From: Actinacidiphila glaucinigra
GTDB taxonomy: Bacteria > Actinomycetota > Actinomycetes > Streptomycetales > Streptomycetaceae
Length of the DNA: 64,000 nt
Reading direction: 5' to 3'
NCBI RefSeq assembly: GCF_900188405.1
Contig: NZ_FZOF01000009.1
Location: 62,001-126,000 of the forward strand
The notes beneath the pieces are model-generated. The model had not been told where the DNA came from. It searched no databases and saw only the letters and a list, made by a program, of their open reading frames with translations. Made by a program: the position numbers and the translations under genes. Positions 8,134 through 16,646 of this stretch are shown piece by piece (position 1 is the stretch's first letter; the number at the start of each line of letters is the position of its first letter).

Positions 8134-9408
8134 TCAGCGGCCTGTTCCTCCGTAGACGACCGCTTCGTCGGTTTCGCTGTCCAGGCCGAACGCGGAGTGC
8201 ACGGCGCGCACGGCCTCGTTGACGTCCTCGGCGCGGGTGACGACCGAGATGCGGATCTCCGAGGTCGAGATCAGTTCGATGTTGACGCCCGCGTTGGACA
8301 GCGCCTCGAAGAACTGCGCCGTGACACCGGGGTTGGTCTTCATGCCGGCGCCGACCAGCGAGATCTTGGCGATCTGGTCGTCGTAGCGGAGCGTCTCGAA
8401 GCCGATGCCGCCCTGGACGCGCTTGAGGGCATCGATCGCCTTCGGGCCGTCGGCCTTGGGGAGGGTGAAGGAGATGTCGGTCAGGCCGGTGGCCGCGGCC
8501 GACACGTTCTGCACCACCATGTCGATGTTGATCTCGGCGTCGGCGATCGCCCGGAAGATCACGGCGGCCTCGCCGGGCTTGTCGGGCACACCGACGACCG
8601 TCACCTTGGCCTCGGATGTGTCGTGCGCGACACCGGAGATGATCGCGTGCTCCATGCCCTTCTGGTCCTCTCGCGGCTCATTGCTGACCCAAGTGCCCTG
8701 GAGGCCGGAGAACGACGACCGGACGTGGATCGGGATGTTGTAACGGCGGGCGTACTCCACACAGCGGTGCAGGAGCACCTTGGAGCCGGAGCTGGCGAGC
8801 TCCAGCATGTCCTCGGACGAGATCCAGTCGATCTTCTGCGCCTTCTTCACCACGCGGGGATCCGCGGTGAACACGCCGTCGACGTCGGTGTAGATCTCGC
8901 ACACCTCGGCGTCCAGGGCCGCCGCCAGCGCCACCGCGGTCGTGTCGGAGCCGCCCCGGCCCAGCGTCGTGATGTCCTTGCTGTCCTGGGAGACGCCCTG
9001 GAAGCCGGCCACGATCGCGATGTTGCCCTGGTCGAGCGCCGTGCGGATGCGGCCCGGCGTGACGTCGATGATGCGCGCTTTGTTGTGGACGGAGTCGGTG
9101 ATGACACCCGCCTGGCTGCCGGTGAACGACTGCGCCTCGTGTCCGAGGTTTTTGATCGCCATCGCCAGCAGGGCCATGGAGATCCGTTCTCCGGCGGTCA
9201 GCAGCATGTCGAACTCGCGGCCGGTAGGCATCGGAGATACCTGCTCGGCGAGCTCGATCAACTCGTCCGTCGTGTCACCCATCGCCGAGACCACGACGAC
9301 CACCTGGTGGCCGCTCTTCTTGGCATCGACGATCCGCTTGGCAACGCGCTTGATGCCCTCGGCATCCGCAACGGAGGAGCCGCCGTACTTCTGCACGACA
9401 AGGCCCAC
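8134..9408 (-). CDS. ask: Aspartokinase (alpha subunit, with internal beta start)
   Basis: A 424-residue aspartate kinase, first enzyme of the lysine/threonine/methionine/diaminopimelate pathway. The kinase domain starts VVQKYGGSSVAD and includes GRGGSDTTAVALAAAL and EIYTDVDGVFTADPR. Two C-terminal ACT domains follow (VTVVGVPDKPGEAAVIF and ISLVGAGMKTNPGVTAQFF), the site of feedback inhibition by lysine plus threonine. Met252 (at 8655) preceded by GAGAGG and GAAGG matches the internal start that yields the separate beta subunit in actinomycetes. The asd gene usually found directly downstream in Streptomyces is absent; a hairpin and the ECF gene follow instead. Confidence 0.97.
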   Translation of the reverse strand: MGLVVQKYGGSSVADAEGIKRVAKRIVDAKKSGHQVVVVVSAMGDTTDELIELAEQVSPMPTGREFDMLLTAGERISMALLAMAIKNLGHEAQSFTGSQAGVITDSVHNKARIIDVTPGRIRTALDQGNIAIVAGFQGVSQDSKDITTLGRGGSDTTAVALAAALDAEVCEIYTDVDGVFTADPRVVKKAQKIDWISSEDMLELASSGSKVLLHRCVEYARRYNIPIHVRSSFSGLQGTWVSNEPREDQKGMEHAIISGVAHDTSEAKVTVVGVPDKPGEAAVIFRAIADAEINIDMVVQNVSAAATGLTDISFTLPKADGPKAIDALKRVQGGIGFETLRYDDQIAKISLVGAGMKTNPGVTAQFFEALSNAGVNIELISTSEIRISVVTRAEDVNEAVRAVHSAFGLDSETDEAVVYGGTGR

Positions 9409-9597
9409 GTGCGCTCCTCAAATCCGGTACTGCGTTCGGCTCAGTCTAACGAGCAGGCCGGTACGGACCCCTCAATACCACATGGTGAGACGCCGGGCCC
9501 ACTCTGCGAGCCATCTGCCCAGCGACACGCCGAGGTATGCACACCGGGCAGCGTGCTCCGGATCACTACGGCCCCCGGCCGCCCCACACGGACACGC

Positions 9598-9626
9598 GCC
9601 CGCCCCTCGGGAGGGGACGGGCGCGG
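9598..9626. terminator. Stem-loop downstream of the recR-DUF5063 operon
   Basis: CGCCCGCCCCTC pairs with GAGGGGACGGGCG 26 nt past the DUF5063 stop on the minus strand. It probably ends the dnaX-ybaB-recR-DUF5063 transcript. Confidence 0.5.
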
Positions 9627-9651
9627 TGGCGTCCTGGGACCGGGTCCGGGT

Positions 9652-10299
9652 TCAGCGGGTGGGGCGCAGCCCCAGGGGCTTGGCGATCTCGGCGGCCATC
9701 ACCCGGCCGGCCTCGGCGGCGAGTCTCTCCTCGTCGTCGGCGCCGTGGTCGGTGTCCAGGCCGTCCAGGGCGTCCAGCGGGCTGTCGAGCCGTACGTGGG
9801 CGACGAGGGACTGCAGGGCCCGCAGCGAGGCCGAGGCGGTCGGCCCCCAGTTGGACAGGTAGGAGAACTGCCACCACCACAGGGCCTCGCTGACCCGGCC
9901 CTCGCGGAAGTGCGCCAGGCCGTGCGCGAGGTCCGTCACGACGTCCGCGAGGTCGTCGGAGATCCGGCAGGCCACCGGTGTGCTGCGCGGCACGTACGGG
10001 TCGAAGACCTCGGAGTAGACGTCGATCGGCTCCAGCAGCACCGCGAGCCGCTGGCGCAGCTCGTCGGCGTCCGGCTCCGGGCCGATGTCGGGCTCGTAGC
10101 GCTCCTCCGGGACGATGTCCTCGTGCGCCCCGAGGCGGCCGCCCGCCAGCAGCAGCTGGGAGACCTCCAGCAGCAGGTAGGGCACCGCGCTGTCGGGGTC
10201 GTCGCCCTTGGCGACCTCCCGCACCGACAGGATGAAGCTCTCGATCTGGTCCGAGATCGAGGAGGCGAAGTCATCGGGGTCCAGGGCGTTGTCAGACAT
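9652..10299 (-). CDS. DUF5063 domain protein
   Basis: A 215-residue acidic cytoplasmic protein beginning MSDNALDPDDFASSISDQIESF. It matches the actinobacterial DUF5063 family found behind recR; the family has no defined function. The ATG at 10299 is preceded by AAGGAAGG at a good distance and lies 8 nt inside the end of recR, indicating translational coupling. Conserved-looking segments are VPYLLLEVSQLLLAGGRLGA and ALWWWQFSYLSNWGPTA. Association with RecR suggests a DNA-repair link, but that is only context. Confidence 0.85.
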   Translation of the reverse strand: MSDNALDPDDFASSISDQIESFILSVREVAKGDDPDSAVPYLLLEVSQLLLAGGRLGAHEDIVPEERYEPDIGPEPDADELRQRLAVLLEPIDVYSEVFDPYVPRSTPVACRISDDLADVVTDLAHGLAHFREGRVSEALWWWQFSYLSNWGPTASASLRALQSLVAHVRLDSPLDALDGLDTDHGADDEERLAAEAGRVMAAEIAKPLGLRPTR

Positions 10300-10891
10300 C
10301 AAGCAGCCGCCTTCCTTCAAAGGCCCGGCCGAGCGTGACCTCGTCGGCGTACTCCAAGTCGCCGCCGACCGGCAGACCGCTCGCGAGACGGGTGACCTTC
10401 AGTCCCATCGGTTTGACCATGCGTGCGAGATACGTGGCCGTCGCCTCCCCCTCGAGGTTGGGGTCGGTGGCCAGGATCAGCTCGGTGACGCTGCCGTCCG
10501 CGAGCCGCGCCAGCAGCTCCCGTATGCGCAGGTCGTCCGGACCGACTCCCTCGATCGGGCTGATCGCGCCGCCGAGCACGTGGTAGCGGCCGCGGAACTC
10601 GCGGGTCCGCTCGATCGCGACCACGTCCTTGGGTTCCTCGACCACGCAGATGACGGTCGGGTCGCGGCGCGGATCACGGCAGACCCGGCACTGGTCGGCC
10701 TCCGCGACGTTGCCGCAGACCGCGCAGAACCGGACCTTCGCCTTGACCTCGCTCAGGGCGTGCGCGAGCCGCCGGACGTCGGCGGGATCGGCCTGCAGGA
10801 TGTGGAAGGCGATCCGCTGCGCGCTCTTGGGACCCACGCCGGGCAGCCTGCCCAGCTCGTCGATCAGGTCCTGAACCACGCCCTCGTACAC
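10292..10891 (-). CDS. recR: Recombination mediator RecR
   Basis: A 199-residue protein of normal family length. The N-terminal helix-hairpin-helix (LGRLPGVGPKSAQRIAFHIL), the four-cysteine zinc finger (CAVCGNVAEADQCRVC) and the Toprim domain (ICVVEEPKDVVAIERT, LILATDPNLEGEATATYL) are all present. RecR works with RecO and RecF to load RecA at gapped DNA. It sits in the classical dnaX-ybaB-recR order with 28 bp to ybaB and an 8-nt overlap with the DUF5063 gene. Confidence 0.98.
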   Translation of the reverse strand: MYEGVVQDLIDELGRLPGVGPKSAQRIAFHILQADPADVRRLAHALSEVKAKVRFCAVCGNVAEADQCRVCRDPRRDPTVICVVEEPKDVVAIERTREFRGRYHVLGGAISPIEGVGPDDLRIRELLARLADGSVTELILATDPNLEGEATATYLARMVKPMGLKVTRLASGLPVGGDLEYADEVTLGRAFEGRRLLDV

Positions 10892-10919
10892 GCTGTGCCC
10901 TCTTCGTTCGTCGCCTGGA

Positions 10920-11255
10920 CTAGAAAGGAAGGCCGGGGATGCCCCCGAGCCCCTGGGCGAGCGGGCCGAGCTTGTTCTGCTGCAGCTCCTGCGCGCTCGC
11001 GGTCGCGTTGTGCACGGCGGCGACGACCAGATCGGCCAGCGTCTCCGTGTCCTCAGGATCGACCGCCTTGGGGTCGATGACCAGACCCCGCAGCTCGCCG
11101 GCTCCGGTCACGGTCGCCTTCACCAGGCCACCGCCGGCCGTACCCTCGATCTCGGTCTCGGCGAGCTCCTGCTGGGCCGCCGCGAGGTCCTGCTGCATCT
11201 TCTGTGCCTGCTTGAGCAGCTGCTGCATATTGGGCTGACCACCACCGGGGATCAC
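10920..11255 (-). CDS. ybaB: YbaB/EbfC nucleoid-associated protein
   Basis: A 111-residue dimeric DNA-binding protein with the hallmark MQQLLKQAQKMQQDLAAAQQ coiled-coil start and the TVTGAGELRGLVIDPKAVD core. YbaB proteins bind DNA non-specifically and are nearly always encoded between dnaX and recR, as here. The C-terminus LGGIPGLPF is the usual glycine-rich tail. Confidence 0.96.
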   Translation of the reverse strand: MIPGGGQPNMQQLLKQAQKMQQDLAAAQQELAETEIEGTAGGGLVKATVTGAGELRGLVIDPKAVDPEDTETLADLVVAAVHNATASAQELQQNKLGPLAQGLGGIPGLPF

Positions 11256-11412
11256 GGTCTCGCTCCTGCCTCACGACGTCGGTTGTGCGGGTAGGGCGAG
11301 CCTACGTGCTCGGGCGCCCGCTCGCGCTACCCGTACGAGGGAACGAGCGGCGCGCGTCGCCCGTTCCGCCCCGGCCGTGCCGTTCCGCACAGGAGGAACG
11401 GGGCCGCCCCGG

Positions 11413-13635
11413 CTACTCGTTGGCGATCTCCTCGATCAGGGTGGCGCCCAGCTCGCGCACGATGAGGTCGTGGCCGCTGAGCGCCGTCTCGTCCAGGTCC
11501 GGGTCGTCGTCCTCGGGCATGTCGTACTCGACGGGCGGGGGCTCGTCGGCGACGGGCGGATACGCGGACGCCGCCGGGGCCGCGTTCACCGCGGCACGGG
11601 CCGCGGCCGCCGCGGCGGGCGGCGACGGAGGTGCCGGGGGCGAGCCCGGGTTCTGGGACTGCTGGTGCGGTTGTTGCTGCGACTGCTGGTGCGGTTGTTG
11701 CTGCGGCTGCTGCTCGGACGGCGCGGGGGACGCAGGCGCGGGACGGGGCCCGCCGGAGCCACCGCCCGGCCCCATGGGACCGGCACCGCCTCCGGCACCG
11801 CCGCCTCCGGGGCCGCCGCCCGGGCTGACGATCGCCTCGATGCGCCACTGGACGCCCAGGGCCTCGCTGATCGCCTGCTTGAGCACCTCCTCGTGGCCGC
11901 GGTTGGCGAAGCTGTCGCGGGCGCCGGGGTTGTCGAAGCCGATCTGCAGCGTCGAACCGTCGAAGCCGACGAGGCGGGCGTTCTGGTCGAGCAGTATCCA
12001 GGTCACCTTCCGCAGCCGCTTGACCGCGTCGAGGACGGTCGGCCACATCTGGTGGACGCGCGACGCGTCGCCGATGGGCTGCGCGGTCGGTGCGGCCGGT
12101 ACCGGGGCGGCGGCCTGCGGGGCCGCGGGGGCGGGCGACGCGGCGGCCGGTGCCGCCGCCGATGCCGCGGTGGGCCAGGCGCCGGGACGCTGCCCGCCAC
12201 CGGGGGCGGTGGCGCTCGGCCAGGCGCCGGGACGCTGCGCGGCGGGAGCCTGCGCGGGCGGGGCGGCGGGCGGCGGCGTGGGCTCGGGGGCGGCCGCAGG
12301 AGCCGGGGCGGGTGCGGGGGCGGAAGCGGCGGCAGGTGCGGGGGCGGCTTCGGCCGGCCGGGCCGGTCCGCCCATCGCCGCGCGCGCCGCCGCGGGGCCG
12401 CCGCCAGGCGGGAGCGGCTCCCCGAACTCCACGACCGGGGCCGCCGGGCCACCCGCGGGCGCCGCGAAACCACCGGCGGACGCACGGCGTTCCAGCCGGT
12501 CCAGACGCGCCTGCAGCGACCGCTCGTCGTCGTAGGCCCCCGGGAGCAGCACGCGGGCGCAGATCAACTCCAGCTGCAGACGCGGCGAGGTCGCCCCGCG
12601 CATCTCCGTGAGCCCGGCGTTGACCAGGTCCGCGGCGCGGCTGAGCTCCGCCGCCCCGAACACCCCGGCCTGCGCCCGCATCCGCTCCACGACGTCGGCC
12701 GGGGCGTCGATCAGGCTCTTCTCCACCGCGTCCGGCACCGCCGCGAGGATCACCAGGTCCCGCAGCCGCTCCAGCAGGTCGGCCACGAAGCGCCGCGGGT
12801 CGTTCCCGCCCTCGATCACGCGGTCCACGACCTCGAACGCCGCCGCGCCGTCCCCGGCGGCGAAGGCGTCCACGACGTCGTCGAGCAGCGCGCCGTCGGT
12901 GTAGCCGAGCAGCGAGGTCGCCATGGCGTACGTCACACCGGCCTCGCCCGCACCGGCGAGCAACTGGTCCATCACCGACATCGAGTCACGCACCGAGCCG
13001 GCACCGGAGCGGACCACCAGCGGGTACACCCCGGCCTCGACCGGGATCGCCTCCCGCTCGCAGACCTCGGCCAGGTAGTCGCGCAGCGTGCCGGGCGGCA
13101 CCAGCCGGAACGGGTAGTGGTGGGTGCGCGACCGGATGGTGCCGATGACCTTCTCGGGCTCCGTGGTCGCGAAGATGAACTTCAGATGCTCCGGGGGCTC
13201 CTCGACCACCTTCAGCAGGGCGTTGAAGCCCGCCGGGGTGACCATGTGCGCCTCGTCGATGATGTAGATCTTGTAACGGCTGCTCGCCGGCCCGAAGAAG
13301 GCCTTCTCCCGCAGGTCGCGCGCGTCGTCCACACCGCCGTGCGACGCCGCGTCGATCTCGATCACGTCGATCGACCCCGGGCCGTTGCGGGCCAGGTCGC
13401 GGCACGACTGGCACTCCCCGCACGGCGTCGGCGTCGGGCCCTTCTCGCAGTTCAGGCAGCGCGCCAGGATGCGGGCGCTGGTCGTCTTGCCACAGCCGCG
13501 CGGCCCGCTGAACAGGTACGCGTGGTTGACCCGGTTGTTCCGCAGCGCCTGCTGCAGCGGGTCCGTGACGTGCTCCTGCCCGATGACCTCGGCGAAGGTC
13601 TCGGGGCGATAGCGGCGGTACAGAGCGAGGGACAC
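11413..13635 (-). CDS. dnaX: DNA polymerase III subunit gamma/tau
   Basis: A 740-residue clamp-loader subunit. The start VSLALYRRYRPETFAEVIGQ matches the family; longer in-frame extensions run into the SRP RNA region and are rejected. The AAA+ domain has Walker A (GPRGCGKTTS), the zinc module (CLNCEKG...CGECQSC) and Walker B (IYIIDEAHM). Residues from about 390 form a very long Pro/Ala/Gly-rich low-complexity linker with duplicated QQQPHQQS units and repeated RPGAWP blocks. A structured piece (VHQMWPTVLDAVKRLRKVTW) lies inside that region. No clear slippery sequence for gamma production was seen. Confidence 0.97.
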   Translation of the reverse strand: MSLALYRRYRPETFAEVIGQEHVTDPLQQALRNNRVNHAYLFSGPRGCGKTTSARILARCLNCEKGPTPTPCGECQSCRDLARNGPGSIDVIEIDAASHGGVDDARDLREKAFFGPASSRYKIYIIDEAHMVTPAGFNALLKVVEEPPEHLKFIFATTEPEKVIGTIRSRTHHYPFRLVPPGTLRDYLAEVCEREAIPVEAGVYPLVVRSGAGSVRDSMSVMDQLLAGAGEAGVTYAMATSLLGYTDGALLDDVVDAFAAGDGAAAFEVVDRVIEGGNDPRRFVADLLERLRDLVILAAVPDAVEKSLIDAPADVVERMRAQAGVFGAAELSRAADLVNAGLTEMRGATSPRLQLELICARVLLPGAYDDERSLQARLDRLERRASAGGFAAPAGGPAAPVVEFGEPLPPGGGPAAARAAMGGPARPAEAAPAPAAASAPAPAPAPAAAPEPTPPPAAPPAQAPAAQRPGAWPSATAPGGGQRPGAWPTAASAAAPAAASPAPAAPQAAAPVPAAPTAQPIGDASRVHQMWPTVLDAVKRLRKVTWILLDQNARLVGFDGSTLQIGFDNPGARDSFANRGHEEVLKQAISEALGVQWRIEAIVSPGGGPGGGGAGGGAGPMGPGGGSGGPRPAPASPAPSEQQPQQQPHQQSQQQPHQQSQNPGSPPAPPSPPAAAAAARAAVNAAPAASAYPPVADEPPPVEYDMPEDDDPDLDETALSGHDLIVRELGATLIEEIANE

Positions 13636-13753
13636 GCCTACGACGATATCGGCCCCCACCGACACCCGGGCCCCGCCCATGTGACGGCGCCCACACCGGA
13701 GGCCTCCCCCGGCCGCCCCGGACCGTGTTCCCGCAGGCCCGCGGGCAGCAAAA

Positions 13754-13845
13754 GACCCCCCACGCACCCGCCAGAGCCCACCTACCCTTGCTGCCTTCCG
13801 GCCCTGGGGGGTTTCAGCGAGATAGCGCCACGTGAGGGGCTGCGC
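13754..13845 (-). ncRNA. ffs: Signal recognition particle RNA (4.5S, bacterial small type)
   Basis: The minus strand carries the SRP apical domain: CCAGGGCCGGAAGGCAGCAA with the GGAA tetraloop context and asymmetric internal loop, inside a long helix in which ACCCCCC pairs with GGGGGGT. A run of U residues follows at 13753-13750. The position upstream of dnaX is common in actinomycetes. The 5' end is approximate. The RNA pairs with Ffh for co-translational targeting of membrane proteins. Confidence 0.88.
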
Positions 13846-13916
13846 CCAGCCTACATGATCGGATCACCCGGGAACGAGTTCGCGAGCACTCCCTCCGGTC
13901 TAGTAATGTTTGCCGC

Positions 13917-14004
13917 GGAGGATTCGCCTAGTGGCCTAGGGCGCACGCTTGGAAAGCGTGTTGGGGGCAACCCCTCACGAGTTCGAATCTCGTATCCTCC
14001 GCCA
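13917..14004 (+). tRNA. tRNA-Ser (anticodon GGA)
   Basis: The acceptor GGAGGAT pairs with ATCCTCC; the anticodon arm CACGC-TTGGAAA-GCGTG gives GGA; a long class II variable arm (GTTGGGGGCAACCCCTCAC) and T-arm (CGAGTTCGAATCTCG) follow, and CCA is encoded. The 3' half is duplicated at 20243-20299, marking the gene as the attachment site of the integrative element. The integrated copy keeps the tRNA intact. Confidence 0.97.
13948..14004. repeat. attL: 3' half of tRNA-Ser(GGA)
   Basis: From the anticodon loop to the CCA end this sequence recurs at 20243-20299 with one mismatch (G at 13958, C at 20253). The similarity continues beyond CCA into the terminator and the integrase 3' end. Confidence 0.9.
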
Positions 14005-14023
14005 GTGCCTCACCGGGCACGTT

Positions 14024-14061
14024 GTCGAAGGGCCCCACCGGTCGCGGTGGGGCCCTTCGAC
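14024..14061. terminator. Terminator between tRNA-Ser and the integrase gene
   Basis: GTCGAAGGGCCCCACC and GGTGGGGCCCTTCGAC form a perfect 16-bp stem. It can stop both the tRNA and the convergent integrase transcript. A near-identical copy lies beside the right att site at 20321-20354. Confidence 0.8.
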
Positions 14062-14066
14062 GTTCT

Positions 14067-14086
14067 CCGTCTCAGTTTCCGTCTCA
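14067..14086. repeat. Putative integrase arm-type repeat (left copy)
   Basis: Two direct CCGTCTCA octamers separated by GTTT. The identical 20-nt sequence recurs at 20108-20127 inside the right end. It overlaps the integrase stop codon. Confidence 0.55.
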
Positions 14087-15319
14087 GTTGGTATCCGGCG
14101 AGCTCCAGAGCACGTCGCCAACCTGGCGAGCCACGTTCTTCAGCACGGGTCCGGTCACGTGCATGTACCGCGAGCGCATCCGGGCCGAGCCGCCCGGTTC
14201 CCAGCCCATGATCGCGTCCACGACGACATCGGGAACGCCGAGCAGAAGTAGGACCGTCGCCGCGGTGTGGCGAGCGTCGTGCAGTCGGCCGTCCCGTACT
14301 CCCGCGAGCTGAAGCAGCTCCTTCCAGTGGTGGTAGTCCGTGTTCGGCACCAGTGGCGAGCCGTCAGGCTGAGCGAAGACGTACCCGGTGCCCTGCCAAG
14401 CTTCGCCGGCGGCGATCCTTTCGTGCTCCTGCTCTTCCAGGTGTCGACGGAGCAGCTTGATCAGCGGGTCCGGCAGGCCGATGGTGCGGCGGGCCGCCCG
14501 GGACTTGGTCGACTTGTACTCGCGGCGTACCTGCTCGCGCTGGGGGCAGTACCCGGCTTTCCTGCCGCAGTCGCCGCCACAGCCATGCGCGTACTTCGGG
14601 CGAAGGCGGTTCTTGCGGGTGCGGAGGTATCCGGTCTCCAGGTCGATGTCCTCCCAGTGCAGACCCAGGGCCTCTCCCTGTCGCAGCCCGAGGGCGAGCG
14701 CGATCACCCACCGGGCGCTGTTGCGTCGCTTCGATGCCTGCAAGAGCAGGCGCTGAACCTCCTCGATCGTGTACGGCTCGATCTCTTCTTCTTCGAGGCG
14801 AGGTGCTTTTGCGATCTCTGCGGCGTTCGTGGGGACGTGCCCGCGGCGCAGGGCCTCCCCGAGAGCCGTACGCATGGTGCGATGGGCATGGTGTGCCGTA
14901 CCGGCGGCGCTGCCGCTGTCCTGCATCTTCCGGTAGAAGCGCTCCAGGTGCTCCGGTTCCAGCCGGTCCAGGCGGTGCGCTCCCAGGCCCGGCACCAGGT
15001 GGACGCGGACATCCACCTCGTAGCCGTCGTAGGTGTTCTCCGAGACGTGCGGCCTGGCGATGTTCTCCACCCAGTGCTCAAGCCACGTCTTCACCGTCCA
15101 GGCCTTGCCGGGCTTCCGCAGCTTCTTCTCGTCGCGCAGCCGCTCCAGTTCCCGAACAGCCTTGGTGACCTCCGCTCGGGTCTTCCGTTCCACGTGGCGC
15201 CGGTCGGGCCTGCCGTCGTCGCGGACGCCCACGGTCACACGCCCATGCCACTTTCCGTCCTTGCCGAAGTAGATCGACGACGCGCCGTTGGGCTGCCGTG
15301 TCCTCTGTCGGTCCGTCAT
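14084..15319 (-). CDS. int: Tyrosine site-specific integrase
   Basis: A 411-residue phage/plasmid integrase. The arm-binding N-terminus (ASSIYFGKDGKWHGRV) is followed by a SAM-like core-binding domain (TVKTWLEHWVENIARP...NTYDGY) and the catalytic domain with Arg213 (LGLRQGEALGL), His347-x-x-Arg350 (LHDARH) and nucleophile Tyr385 (SRYMHVTG). A cysteine-rich insert (CGGDCGRKAGYC), frequent in Streptomyces element integrases, is present. The ATG at 15319 follows GGGGGAGAG. It should recombine at the adjacent tRNA-Ser 3' end. The 3' end of a second, related integrase gene lies at the far att site. Confidence 0.93.
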   Translation of the reverse strand: MTDRQRTRQPNGASSIYFGKDGKWHGRVTVGVRDDGRPDRRHVERKTRAEVTKAVRELERLRDEKKLRKPGKAWTVKTWLEHWVENIARPHVSENTYDGYEVDVRVHLVPGLGAHRLDRLEPEHLERFYRKMQDSGSAAGTAHHAHRTMRTALGEALRRGHVPTNAAEIAKAPRLEEEEIEPYTIEEVQRLLLQASKRRNSARWVIALALGLRQGEALGLHWEDIDLETGYLRTRKNRLRPKYAHGCGGDCGRKAGYCPQREQVRREYKSTKSRAARRTIGLPDPLIKLLRRHLEEQEHERIAAGEAWQGTGYVFAQPDGSPLVPNTDYHHWKELLQLAGVRDGRLHDARHTAATVLLLLGVPDVVVDAIMGWEPGGSARMRSRYMHVTGPVLKNVARQVGDVLWSSPDTN

Positions 15320-15329
15320 GCTCTCCCCC

Positions 15330-15566
15330 TCAGGCAGCCACGATCGTGTGGGTGGTTCGGCGAAGCCTCGCCACATAGGCGGGGAGAGCATCAGCGGGGA
15401 CTTTGCGCAGCCGGCCGACAGTGACCGACTCGATCTCTCCCGAACTGATGAGGCTGTAGCAGGTGGTCCGGCCGATCCCGAGTCGCCGAGCGGTCTCTTC
15501 CACAGTGAGGAGCAACAGCGTGGTGTCTCCCGCCCCCGACAGGTCATCCAGTTCGTTCACGGCCAT
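15330..15566 (-). CDS. xis: Excisionase / MerR-type helix-turn-helix protein
   Basis: A 78-residue DNA-binding protein with the excisionase motif LTVEETARRLGIGRTTCYSL and the wing VGRLRKVPADALPAYVARLR. Small proteins of this type bend DNA and direct the integrase toward excision. It has a strong AGGAGGGG ribosome site, ends 10 bp before int and overlaps the 3' end of the rep reading frame by 10 nt, forming the usual rep-xis-int operon. Confidence 0.88.
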   Translation of the reverse strand: MAVNELDDLSGAGDTTLLLLTVEETARRLGIGRTTCYSLISSGEIESVTVGRLRKVPADALPAYVARLRRTTHTIVAA

Positions 15567-16616
15567 GTCCCCTCCTCATCGAGTTCCTTCAAGGCTTCGC
15601 GGGCGGTCTCGCGGTTGAGCTGGAGGTCCCGGGCGATCGACGCGGCAAGGACGGATTCGCCGGGGGTGTGGCCGTGTCCGGCGTAGGCCCAGTGGGCGAG
15701 GACGAGCGTGGTGGCTTCCGGGCAGTCGTCGGGGTCGGGCAGGCCGAGGGCGGCGCGTTGTTGGGCGGCGCGGTAGTCGGCTCGGACCTGGCGTAGGGCG
15801 CCGAGGGTGGTGGAGTAGCGGCGGGATTTGGTGGAGAAGTGGCCGCGGAAGCCGAGCATGTGGGCCCAATCGAGGAGCTTGCGGTCGGGGTAGAGGCGGT
15901 GGAGGTCGAAGCAGGTTTCGATCAATCGCCGCGGGTGAGGCGGAACGCCCAGCAGGACCAGCGCTTCGCGGTTGCCGACGCGGCGGTCGACGGTGCCGGT
16001 GGTCTCGGCGGCTTTGGTGGCGTACTTGGCCACGTAGGAGGCCACGGCCGGCTCGGTCAGTTCGCCGTCCGTAGTGGCGTCGGCAGAGCGAATGGGCTGG
16101 ACGTCGAGCTGGGTGCCCCAGGTAAGGGTGCGGGCCGGGTAGTCGCCGGCGGCAGGAACGGGAACGGCGACACGGCGGGCGGCGGCGTGGATGGCGTCGG
16201 TGAGTAGGTCGAGGGTCGCCCACGGTGGGGGTGGTGAGTCGGGTCCGTCTGGGCCGTCGGACGACGGCATGCAAGTGGACGGCACCACGCTTTTGGTATT
16301 CGGCGACCTTGCTGAAGGAGACCCGGCACTGTTCGCGGGCTGCTTGCTGGGTGAGGCCGGCGCGGGCGGCGATCTCTCTGCGGAGGTAGATGGTGAAGTA
16401 CCGCCACAGGTCGGAGGCGTGGTTGTTCCACAGCACCGCACCCGCGTAGTCGTAGCTGTCAGGGTTCAGGGGTGTGCCTAACGCGGTGTCGTCCTCGCCG
16501 TGGCGGAGCCCGCATCGGCAGGGCGCGGTGCCAGGGCGGTTGTGGACGGGACCGAAGGAGGGGGCGGTGAGGGTGGCGAACACCTTCGGGTGCACCCGGA
16601 CCGTTTCGGGGGTGCC
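15557..16616 (-). pseudogene. Frameshifted, 5'-truncated replication initiator (RepSA-like)
   Basis: Two overlapping frames each encode part of a RepSA-type plasmid replication initiator. The upstream frame gives PETVRVHPKVFATLTAPS and then VSFSKVAEYQKRGAVHLHAV; after about position 16258 the match moves to another frame with DGPDGPDSPPPPWATLDLL and continues to a GntR-like C-terminal segment (SIARDLQLNRETAREALKEL). The shift lies at the His-hydrophobe-His motif (HLHAV) typical of rolling-circle initiators. The region upstream of PETV runs into a stop at 16641, and the ~100-residue N-terminus normal for the family is missing. The element therefore probably cannot replicate. Confidence 0.85.
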
Positions 16617-16646
16617 CTTGCGGCCTCTACGCCGAAGGGATCAGCG

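Noticed and set aside
11640..11720. Short regularly spaced repeats resembling a CRISPR or VNTR
   Set aside because: They encode Gln/Pro/His/Ser repeats inside dnaX; there is no spacer variety and no cas gene.
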